Source: Hydractinia symbiolongicarpus (lineage: Eukaryota > Cnidaria > Hydrozoa > Anthoathecata > Hydractiniidae). Taken from it: a DNA stretch of 64,000 nucleotides. Under the pieces are notes generated by a model. That model saw only the letters and a list, made by a program, of their open reading frames with translations. It did not search any database and had not been told where the DNA came from. Within the stretch, counting starts at the first letter, position 1, and every line of letters starts with the position of its first letter. Below, piece by piece: positions 29,739 through 38,899 of the stretch. A program made the position numbers and the translations under genes. The DNA lies in the NCBI RefSeq assembly GCF_029227915.1, contig NC_079888.1, forward strand, positions 310,001-374,000. The letters are read 5' to 3'.

Positions 29739-32700
29739 ATGACTTCGAGAAATACCTTTGCTGAATTAAGAAAACTCGCTAAGGAACGCGGCCTACCTGG
29801 CTACGCAAAGCTCAGAAAGGCCGAGATTATCGAATTATTGAGACCAACCGTTGCGTTAAGATCTATACCAGCGTCGAGACCCATACCAGCGTCGAGACCT
29901 AGACCGAGACCGAGACCGAGACCGACACCTAGACCGGTGTCGAGACCGATACCGGCACCTAGACCGGTATCGAGACCGATACCGGCACCTAGATACACCG
30001 GACCGCCTAGACTCTACAGCCCTTTACCAACATCTAGACCCACCATACATGTACCACCTACATCAATCAAATCTCTGGGGAGTTTTCTAGGATCCGATGG
30101 ATCTGTACCCATACCGACACCGAGACCGGGACCTAGACCATTTAGATCTGGCTCTGACATGGATATTTTTGAGCAGGAAGAAATGGCTAAAACCAGACCT
30201 ATAGTGAAAAGCAAGTTGATTGAATGGAGAGACTGGTTGACGAAACATGTACCTAAGGCTATTAAGGATAAAACAACAAAAGCTTTCAAAGCCATGAAGG
30301 ATAAGATCATGGGTTTGTATAAAAAGGGCAGTGGAGAGGAAGAGGTGGAAGAGGTGAAAGAGGAAAACCCCTATACCCCCATTGAGGAGGCGTTTGACCG
30401 TTCATACAAACGTTTCAAGATAAACTCGGATGGTAAGAAGAGGAATGTCAAGGTCTTTCTCAAACAGCTTAAGCCTATCGTTAAGAGGTTGATGAAGGAA
30501 GTGCTCAGGCAGAAGAAGTCGCTGAAGACTCAGGCTACACTGTGGGTGAAATGGGTAAAGGAGGACACCGGCTCGACCGATGCCCAACGTGTATATGTTG
30601 ACAAAGCGTTCAATAGCTATATGGAGGTATTACATTCCAACGATGACATTTCCGATGTGATCCTCCGTATGACTAATAAAATAATCGAGCAGATTGAGAA
30701 CCCCGCGCTTCCGGCCAGCGGAATCACAATCGAGAGGATCCTACATATGCATGTGGACTTTCACAAACTAAAATTAACCAGAGGTAGTTCTTACCTACCA
30801 CTACCGGAGAACTTCAGCGGAAAGCGATCCGTGATTAACCCTCATAACGAGGATGATGAATGTTTCAGATGGGCTGTTATCGCTGCTCTCAATCATGATA
30901 AGATCGATAATCACCCTGAACGAATCTCAATCCTTAAGAAGCATGATAAGTATAATTGGGATGGTATAACTTTCCCAATGGCGCTAAACAAGATAAATCT
31001 CTTTGAGAGGAGGAACCCCGATGTCGCTGTGCATGTTTTGACGAAAGATGACATAGAGGGTGTCTATATGTGTCGAAAGTCGAAGCATCTTGACCGGGAT
31101 GAGACGGTTGTTTTGTTTTTACTGTGTGAAGGGGATAAGAGGCACTATATCGCTGTTAAGAACCTGAGTGGTGTCCTGAGCAAGGTTAACTCAAAGCATA
31201 AGAATAAAGAACATTATTGCTTGAATTGTCTTTCCGGTTTCCCGAGTGAGATGAAAAGGGATGAGCACTTTGAGTATTGCAAGGATAATGATGCTGCTAA
31301 GGTTCAACTCCCCAAAGAGGGTACCACTCTAACCTTCAGCGATGGTAAGTTTCAGCTCAAGGTCCCATTCATCATGTATGCTGATTTCGAGGCTTTTACA
31401 CAAGAATTGCCGGAGGATGAGAGAAAAGGCGGATCATCAACCGAGAAAGTCGGTAAGCATGTCCCAACCGGATTCTGTTGTTATAGTAAATATGCTCATG
31501 GTGACGTTCCCAACCCTCTTAATCTTTATCGCGGTGAGGACTGTGTTACGCGTTTTGTGGATCATGTGGTTTCCGAGTCGGAAAGGCTATATAACATGTT
31601 TCCTCAGAAAGAAATGGATCCACTGACGGATGAGGAGCGTGACGGTTTCAATAGAGCCGAGGTGTGCCACATTTGCATGAAGGAATTTGATGACAAGGAT
31701 GACATCAAGGTTAGGGATCACTGTCATTTCACCGGTAAGTTTCGTGGAGCCGCTCATCAGGGGTGTAATCTGCGGTATAAGGTACCTAATTATATCCCGG
31801 TTGTCTTCCACAATCTGAGCGGATATGATGCGCATTTATTCATTAAGGAGCTTGCAAGGAAGTACGGAGAGGATGGTATGGATGTAATCGCAGAGAATAA
31901 GGAGAAATATATCTCTTTCTCGACCGATGTTAAGGTTGGTGAATACATCGACAAAAATGGTGAGACTAAGGACAGGAAGATAAAGCTGAGATTCATCGAT
32001 TCATTTAGATTTATGTCAAGCGGCCTAAGCTCTCTGGCTGACAACCTATCAGATGATCAGTGCAAAAACCTTCGAAAATTCTTCAATGGTGACGAATTCA
32101 ACATAATGAGAAGGAAGGGTGTATACCCATATGAGTATGTTAACTCATTCCATAGGTTTAATGAAACTGAGCTCCCGTCAAAGGATGATTTCTACAGCAA
32201 GCTGAACATGAGTCACATCAGTGATGCCGATTATGCACATGCCCAGAAGGTGTGGAAGGACATGAAGGTTGGGAATATGGGCATTTATCACGACATCTAT
32301 CTCAAGACAGATGTTCTATTGCTCGCTGATGTGTTTGAGACATTCAGAGAGACGTGTTCCAGATACTACGAACTAGATCCCGCGCATTTCTACACAACTC
32401 CTGGATTAACCTGGCAAGCATGTCTGAAAAAGACCAAGGTTAGTCTAGATCTATTGTCGGATATGGAGATGGTCATGTTCATTGAGAGCGGTATTAGGGG
32501 TGGATTGTGTCAGGCTGTCCACCGCCACGCCAAGGCCAACAATAAGTATATGGGTGACTTGTACAATCCACCTGATGGCTCTGACATGGATATTTTTGAG
32601 CGGCAGGAAATGGCTAAAACCAGACCTATAGTGAAAACAAAAATGAGATACTTGAGGTACTGGATAATGAAACATGCACCTAGGACGATCAGGCTGAAAA

Positions 32701-34082
32701 TCAGTAAAGCCTACAGAGCCATGAAGGACAAGGTCATGAGTTTGTATGAAAAGTCATGTTGGGGACCAACCACACCGAAAGAGGGGAAACAATATACCAC
32801 CAAAGCCACCAAGGTCGGGAGGAAGGTCAGGAGGAAGGAGGTTAATAGCTATCTTCAGTACCTAGATGCAAATAATTTGTACGGCTGGGCCATGATTCAG
32901 AAGATGCCGACCGGGGGGTTTGAGTGGGTTGATGACACGGTTTCTGATTTCACATCCGAACTGATTTCGCAATTAGCTGAGGAAGATGGTGAAGAGGGGT
33001 ACATCCTTGAGGTCGATGTGAGCTATCCGCGGGAGCTTCATGATTCTCATAGCGACCTTCCTTTCATGCCCGAGAGGAAGGAGATTAATGGCGTCGAGAA
33101 GCTGACGCCATGTCTTTCTGATAAGACGAAATATATCACTCATATCCGTGCGCTTGCTCAAGCGTTGAAGCATGGTCTTGTTCTTGAGAAGGTTCATAGG
33201 GTCTTGAGATTTAATCAGAGTGCGTGGCTGAAGTCATACATCGACTTCAATACACGGCTGCGCACGGAGTCGAAGAATGACTTTGAGAAGGACTTTTTCA
33301 AGCTGATGAACAATTCGTTCTTTGGTAAGACAATGGAGAATCAGCGTAAACACAAAGATATACGCTTGGCTACGAAGAAGGAACAGTATGAGAAGCTGGT
33401 GATGAAGCCCAACTTCAAGGGTAGCACATGGTTCTCAGAAACATTGATGGGTGTTGAAATGTCCAAGATAAAGATCAAAATGAATAAGCCGATATACCTG
33501 GGACTGGCAATTCTCGACATGTCCAAGATGATTATGTACGAGTTTCACTATGATTACATGAAGCCGAAATATGGTGATGACGTGAAACTGTGTTACATGG
33601 ATACTGATTCATTCGTATACCACATCAAAACCAACGACTTTTACAAAGATATCGCCGATGATGTGTCTGCTAGATTTGACACATCGGGGTATGATAAGGA
33701 AGATGGTAGACCTCTACCATTAGGTTTGAATAAAAAGATCATTGGGCTGATGAAGGACGAGTTGGGTGGTAAGGTGATGACCGAGTTTGTGGCTCTAAGA
33801 GCGAAGACGTACGCATACAAACAGCTATGTGGTAGGGAGGATAAGAGGTGCAAGGGGGTCAAGAAGTGTGTGGTAAGGAAGACCATAGGTTTCGATGATT
33901 ATAAGAGATGCCTGTTGGAGGGTGAAAATGTTTACAGAGAACAGATGACCTTCAGATCGATTAAGCACGATGTCCACACGATAAAAACAAATAAACTCGC
34001 GCTCAATGCGGATGATGATAAGCGCATAATTTTGGATGATGGTATTACCACACTAGCCAGAGGCCATTATAGACACACATAA
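29739..34082 (+). CDS. Protein-primed family B DNA polymerase with SAP-like N-terminus, 1,447 aa
   Basis: This polymerase replicates the element and is expected to use a terminal-protein primer. Domains in order: SAP-like helices (1-36); Pro-Arg linker (~45-137); basic helical segment (138-205); possible OTU/papain-like region with C375 (DDECFRW) and H469 (RHYIAVKN); C2H2-like finger from C494; exonuclease motif I YADFEAF (D549, E551); endonuclease VII-like zinc site (C643, C646, H661, C662); Exo II FHNLSGYD (690-697); Exo III YLKTDVLLLADV (from 854). Polymerase motifs follow: motif A YLDANNLYG (D1043), motif B KLMNNSFFGK (1188-1197), motif C YMDTDS (D1288, D1290). All catalytic motifs are intact. 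It is longer than usual because an extra ~87-residue copy of the 138-205 segment sits at ~946-1033 between Exo III and motif A. The last codons lie in the right TIR. Confidence 0.95.
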   Translation: MTSRNTFAELRKLAKERGLPGYAKLRKAEIIELLRPTVALRSIPASRPIPASRPRPRPRPRPTPRPVSRPIPAPRPVSRPIPAPRYTGPPRLYSPLPTSRPTIHVPPTSIKSLGSFLGSDGSVPIPTPRPGPRPFRSGSDMDIFEQEEMAKTRPIVKSKLIEWRDWLTKHVPKAIKDKTTKAFKAMKDKIMGLYKKGSGEEEVEEVKEENPYTPIEEAFDRSYKRFKINSDGKKRNVKVFLKQLKPIVKRLMKEVLRQKKSLKTQATLWVKWVKEDTGSTDAQRVYVDKAFNSYMEVLHSNDDISDVILRMTNKIIEQIENPALPASGITIERILHMHVDFHKLKLTRGSSYLPLPENFSGKRSVINPHNEDDECFRWAVIAALNHDKIDNHPERISILKKHDKYNWDGITFPMALNKINLFERRNPDVAVHVLTKDDIEGVYMCRKSKHLDRDETVVLFLLCEGDKRHYIAVKNLSGVLSKVNSKHKNKEHYCLNCLSGFPSEMKRDEHFEYCKDNDAAKVQLPKEGTTLTFSDGKFQLKVPFIMYADFEAFTQELPEDERKGGSSTEKVGKHVPTGFCCYSKYAHGDVPNPLNLYRGEDCVTRFVDHVVSESERLYNMFPQKEMDPLTDEERDGFNRAEVCHICMKEFDDKDDIKVRDHCHFTGKFRGAAHQGCNLRYKVPNYIPVVFHNLSGYDAHLFIKELARKYGEDGMDVIAENKEKYISFSTDVKVGEYIDKNGETKDRKIKLRFIDSFRFMSSGLSSLADNLSDDQCKNLRKFFNGDEFNIMRRKGVYPYEYVNSFHRFNETELPSKDDFYSKLNMSHISDADYAHAQKVWKDMKVGNMGIYHDIYLKTDVLLLADVFETFRETCSRYYELDPAHFYTTPGLTWQACLKKTKVSLDLLSDMEMVMFIESGIRGGLCQAVHRHAKANNKYMGDLYNPPDGSDMDIFERQEMAKTRPIVKTKMRYLRYWIMKHAPRTIRLKISKAYRAMKDKVMSLYEKSCWGPTTPKEGKQYTTKATKVGRKVRRKEVNSYLQYLDANNLYGWAMIQKMPTGGFEWVDDTVSDFTSELISQLAEEDGEEGYILEVDVSYPRELHDSHSDLPFMPERKEINGVEKLTPCLSDKTKYITHIRALAQALKHGLVLEKVHRVLRFNQSAWLKSYIDFNTRLRTESKNDFEKDFFKLMNNSFFGKTMENQRKHKDIRLATKKEQYEKLVMKPNFKGSTWFSETLMGVEMSKIKIKMNKPIYLGLAILDMSKMIMYEFHYDYMKPKYGDDVKLCYMDTDSFVYHIKTNDFYKDIADDVSARFDTSGYDKEDGRPLPLGLNKKIIGLMKDELGGKVMTEFVALRAKTYAYKQLCGREDKRCKGVKKCVVRKTIGFDDYKRCLLEGENVYREQMTFRSIKHDVHTIKTNKLALNADDDKRIILDDGITTLARGHYRHT
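30150..30345 (+). repeat. Intragenic duplication in the polymerase, source copy
   Basis: The coding segment GSDMDIFEQEEMAKTRPIVK onward recurs at 32577. The first ~60 bp are nearly identical and the remainder diverges but keeps the same pattern (KxxKAxKAMKDKxMxLYxK). Confidence 0.9.
32577..32835 (+). repeat. Intragenic duplication in the polymerase, inserted copy
   Basis: GSDMDIFERQEMAKTRPIVK and the following basic helices are inserted in frame after NNKYMGDLYNPPD and before the YLQYLDANNLYGW motif A, where related polymerases have only a short connection. A basic, Lys/Thr-rich linker (to about 32835) follows. Confidence 0.88.
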
Positions 34083-34091
34083 CACTATAAT
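34066..34091. terminator. Hairpin at the polymerase stop, in right TIR
   Basis: Mirror of 17282-17307: ATTATAG/CTATAAT stem overlapping the polymerase stop codon region (34080-34082). Confidence 0.45.
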
Positions 34092-34158
34092 TGTGGGACA
34101 CGACAGATGAGGGTGGGTAGGGACCCATGGGGATGGGAGGGGGCCCGGGGGACACGGC

Positions 34159-34194
34159 GGGGGTTGGGGGGTTGGGGGGTTGGGGGGTTGGGGC
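34159..34194 (+). other. G-rich TIR tract, right (potential G-quadruplex)
   Basis: This is the mirror copy of the left tract: GGGGTT-type runs with five G blocks separated by TT. The repeat number is identical in the two TIRs, although such tracts usually mutate quickly. Confidence 0.8.
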
Positions 34195-34324
34195 GGACAT
34201 TCGTAGGTGCTAACGGATTTTATAGACTCTTCTATCGTTGATTTGACGTGGATGGCCTATAATTTAACGTGGAATGGTAAAGTGCCAACGGGGTCTGTCC
34301 TAACATCCGCCTTTTCCTATCTCT

Positions 34325-34329
34325 CGAAT
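34325..34329. repeat. Target site duplication, right (CGAAT)
   Basis: Direct repeat of 17044-17048. The satellite resumes as CGAATATGTGAAGCAACCG. Confidence 0.85.
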
Positions 34330-35099
34330 ATGTGAAGCAACCGTTGTAACTCAAACGAATTGACACCGTTTGAAAGTCAATAAAAGGTAGTTTTTGAAAC
34401 TGTCTCTATTTCTTCAGCGTGAACTAACGGATAGGATTGGTCCCACAGTAAAAAAATGACTTATTTATCGAAATTTTTAAATGAAGCGCTACTACAGGGT
34501 CCAGCGTAATCGCTGAGTTCCGGCAATCATGTCGAGTTAAAAAGAATGTTATTTCTTGGAGTTCAATTGGCTCATTTATCACATTTATAAAGTGACAGTC
34601 CAGAAACAGTTCATTTAATTCCCACAGTCAATAGTTTCACTTTTAAAAGCGATACAACTTAGTAAGATCGGAACTAATCGCTAAATTCATGTTGGTACGA
34701 ATACGTGACGCAATCGTTGTAACTCAAACGGATTGACGCCGTTAGAAAGTCAATGAAATGTAGTTTTTGAAACTGTCTCTATTTCTTCAGCGCAAACTAA
34801 CGGCTAGGATTGGTCCCACAGTAAGAAATGACTTATTTATCTAAATTTTTAAATGTATCGCTACCACAGGGTCCAGTGTAATCGCTTGGTTCCGGCAATC
34901 ATATCGAGTTAAAAAGAATGTTATTTCTTGGAGTCCAATTGGCTCATTTACCACATTTATAAGGTCACAGTCCAGAATCAGTTCAATTAAGTCTCACAGT
35001 CAATCGTTTCACTTTTAAAAGCGATAGAACTTAGTAATATCGGAAAAAATCGCTAGATACATGTTGATACGAATATGTGAAGCAACCGTTGTAACTCAA

Positions 35100-38000
35100 A
35101 CGGATTGACACTGTTAGAAAGTCAATAAAAGGTAGTTTTTGAAACTCTCTCTATTTCTTCAGCGTGAACTAACGGATAGGATTGGTCCCACAGTATAAAA
35201 ATGACTTATTTATCGAATTTTTTAAATGAAGCGCTACTACAGGGTCCAGCGTAATCGCTGAGTTCCAGCAATCCTGTCAAATTAAAAAGAATGTCATTCC
35301 TAGGAGTCCAATTGGTTTATTTATCACATTTATTAGGTCACAGTATAAAAACAGTTCGATTAATTCCCACAGTCAATAGTTTCACTTTTAAAAGCGATAC
35401 AACTTAGCAATATCGGAACAAAATCACTAAATACATGTTGGTACGAATATGTGACGCAATTGTTGTAACTCAAACGGATTGACACCGTTAGAAAGTCAAT
35501 GTAATGTAGTGTTTGAAACTGTCTCTATTTCTTCAGCGTGAACTAACGGATAGGATTGGTCCCACAGTAAAAAAATGACTTATTAATCTTAATTTTTAAA
35601 TGAAGCGCTACCACAGGGTCCAGTGTAATCGTTGGGTTCCGGCAATCATGTCGAGTTAAAAAGAATGTTATTTCTTGGAGTCCAATTGGCTCATTTATCA
35701 CATTTATAAGGTCACAGTCCAGAATCAGTTCAATTAAGTCCCACAGTCAATCGTTTCACTTTTAAAAGCCATACAACTTAGTAATATCGGAAAAAATCGC
35801 TAGATACATGTTTGTACGAATATGTGAAGCAACCGTTGTAACTCAAACGGATTGACACCGTTAGAAAGTCAATAAAAGGTAGTTTTTGAAACTGTCTCTA
35901 TTTCTTCAGCGTGAACTAACGGATAGGATTGGTCCCACAGTAAAAAAATGACTTATTTATCGAAATTTTTAAATGAAGCGCTACTATAGGGTCCAGCGTA
36001 ATCGCTGAGTTCCGGCAATCATGTCGAGTTAAAAAGAATGTTATTTCTTGGAGTTCAATTGGCTCATTTATTACATTTATAAAGTCACAGTCCAGAAACA
36101 GTTCAATTAATTCCCACAGTCAATCGTTTCACTTTTAAAAGCGATACAACTTAGTATTATCGGAAAAAATCGCTAGATACATGTTGATACGAATATGTGA
36201 AGCAACCGTTGTAACTCAAACGGATTGACACTGTTAGAAAGTCAATAAAAGGTAGTTTTTGAAACTCTCTCTATTTCTTCAGCGTGAAATAACGGATAGG
36301 ATTGGTCCCACAGTATAAAAATGACTTATTTATCGAAATTTTTAAATGAAGCGCTACTACAGGGTCCAACGTAATCGCTGAGTTCCAGCAATCCTGTCAA
36401 ATTAAAAAGAATGTCATTCCTTGGAGTCCAATTGGTTCATTTATCACATTTATTAGGTCACAGTCCAAAAACAGTTCGATTAATTCCCACAGTCAATAGT
36501 TTCACTTTTAAAAGCGATACAACTTAGCAATATCGGAACAAAATCACTAAATACATGTTGGTACGAATATGTGAAACAACCGTTGTAACTCAAACGGATT
36601 GACACCGTGAGAAAGTCAATAAAAGGTAGTTTTTGAAATTGTCTCTATTTCTTCAGCGTGAACTAACGGATAGGATTGGTCCCACAGTAAAAAAAAATGA
36701 CTTATTTATCGAAATTTTTAAATGAAGTGCTACTACAGGGTCCAGCGTAATCGCTGAGATCGGGCAATCATGTCGAGTTAAAAAGAATGTCATTCCTTAG
36801 AGTCCAATTGGCTCATTTATCACATTTATCAGGTCACAGTCCAGAATCAGTTCAAACTAAGTCCCACAGTCAATCGGTTCACCGTTGAAAGCGATACAAC
36901 TCAGTAATATCGGAACAGAATCACTAAATACATGTTGGTACGAATATGTGACGCAATTGTTGTAACTCAAACGGATTGACACCGTTAGAAAGTCAATGTA
37001 ATGTAGTGTTTGAAACTGTCTCTATTTCTTCAGCGTGAACTAACGGATAGGATTGGTCCCACAGTAAAAAAATGACTTATTAATCTTAATTTTTAAATGA
37101 AGCGCTACCACAGGGTCCAGTGTAATCGTTGGGTTCCGGCAATCATGTCGAGTTAAAAAGAATGTTATTTCTTGGAGTCCAATTGGCTAATTTATCACAT
37201 TTATAAGGTCACAGTCCAGAATCAGTTCAATTAAGTCCCACAGTCAATCGTTTCACTTTTAAAAGCCATACAACTTAGTAATATCGGAAAAAATCGCTAG
37301 ATACATGTTTGTACGAATATGTGAAGAAACCGTTGTAACTCAAACGGATTGACACCGTTAGAAAGTCAATAAAAGGTAGTTTTTGAAACTGTCTCTATTT
37401 CTTCAGCGTGAACTAACGGCTATGATTGGTCCCACAGTAAAAAATGACTTATTAATCTTAATTTTTAAATGAAGCGCTACCACAGGGTCCAGCGTAATCG
37501 CTGAGTTCCGGCAATCATGTCGAGTTAAAAAGAATGTTATTTCTTGGAGTTCAATTGGCTCATTTATTACATTTATAAAGTCACAGTCCAGAAACAGTTC
37601 AATTAATTCCCACAGTCAATCGTTTCACTTTTAAAAGCGATACAACTTAGTATTATCGGAAAAAATCGCTAGATACATGTTGATACGAATATGTGAAGCA
37701 ACCGTTGTAACTCAAACGGATTGACACTGTTAGAAAGTCAATAAAAGGTAGTTTTTGAAACTCTCTCTATTTCTTCAGCGTGAACTAACGGATAGGATTG
37801 GTCCCACAGTATAAAAATGACTTATTTATCGAAATTTTTAAATGAAGCGCTACTACAGGGTCCAGCGTAATCGCTGAGTTCCAGCAATCCTGTCAAATTA
37901 AAAAGAATGTCATTCCTTGGAGTCCAATTGGTTCATTTATCACATTTATTAGGTCACAGTCCAAAAACAGTTCGATTAATTCCCACAGTCAATAGTTTCA

Positions 38001-38850
38001 CTTTTAAAAGCGATACAACTTAGCAATATCGGAACAAAATCACTAAATACATGTTGGTACGAATATGTGAAACAACCGTTGTAACTCAAACGGATTGACA
38101 CCGTGAGAAAGTCAATAAAAGGTAGTTTTTGAAATTGTCTCTATTTCTTCAGCGTGAACTAACGGATAGGATTGGTCCCACAGTTAAAAAAAATGACTTA
38201 TTTATCGAAATTTTTAAATGAAGTGCTACTACAGGGTCCAGCGTAATCGCTGAGATCGGGCAATCATGTCGAGTTAAAAAGAATGTCATTCCTTAGAGTC
38301 CAATTGGCTCATTTATCACATTTATCAGGTCACAGTCCAGAATCAGTTCAAACTAAGTCCCACAGTCAATCGGTTCACCGTTGAAAGCGATACAACTCAG
38401 TAATATCGGAACAGAATCACTAAATACATGTTGGTACGAATATGTGACGCAATTGTTGTAACTCAAACGGATTGACACCGTTAGAAAGTCAATGTAATGT
38501 AGTGTTTGAAACTGTCTCTATTTCTTCAGCGTGAACTAACGGATAGGATTGGTCCCACAGTAAAAAAATGACTTATTAATCTTAATTTTTAAATGAAGCG
38601 CTACCACAGGGTCCAGTGTAATCGTTGGGTTCCGGCAATCATGTCGAGTTAAAAAGAATGTTATTTCTTGGAGTCCAATTGGCTCATTTATCACATTTAT
38701 AAGGTCACAGTCCAGAATCAGTTCAATTAAGTCCCACAATCAATCGATTCACTTTTAAAAGCCATACAACTTAGTAATATCGGAAAAAATCGCTAGATAC
38801 ATGTTTGTACGAATATGTGAAGCAACCGTTGTAACTCAAACGGATTGACA
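35100..38850 (-). repeat. Tetrameric higher-order satellite repeat, ~1496 bp period
   Basis: The variant AATGTAATGTAGTGTTTGAA appears at 35498, 36995 and 38491. The associated CTGAGATCGGGCAATC variant appears at about 36753 and 38250. The period equals four monomers, with near-identical copies. Confidence 0.85.
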
Positions 38851-38899
38851 CCGTTAGAAAGTCAATAAAAGGTAGTTTTTGAAACTGTCTCTATTTCTT

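Larger units (their letters stand above)
17049..34324. mobile_element. Polinton/Maverick (adintovirus-like) element, full length
   Basis: This is a 17,276 bp element bounded by 271 bp terminal inverted repeats starting AGAGATAGG and ending CCTATCTCT, flanked by a CGAAT target duplication within a satellite monomer. It encodes the Polinton hallmark set: protein-primed family B polymerase, DDE integrase, FtsK/HerA-type packaging ATPase, double-jelly-roll major capsid protein and single-jelly-roll minor capsid protein. Several conserved accessory proteins are also present. Composition is visibly less AT-rich than the satellite. The TIRs differ at one of 271 positions, which points to recent insertion or recent TIR conversion. 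Several genes are nevertheless broken (hexon start, duplicated central cluster). It is an endogenous copy of a virus-like element. Whether it can still move or form particles cannot be told from sequence. Confidence 0.96.
34054..34324 (-). repeat. Right terminal inverted repeat, 271 bp
   Basis: It mirrors 17049-17319 at 270 of 271 positions and ends in CT. The last nine or so codons and the stop of the DNA polymerase gene (to 34082) lie inside it, so TIR conversion also rewrites the polymerase C-terminus. Confidence 0.95.

Noticed and set aside
17049-34324. Bacteriophage or bacterial plasmid origin
   Set aside because: Hexon/penton, protein-primed polymerase with SAP-like module, rve integrase and TIR/TSD structure fit Polintons; no Shine-Dalgarno-led operons and the flanks are eukaryotic satellite.
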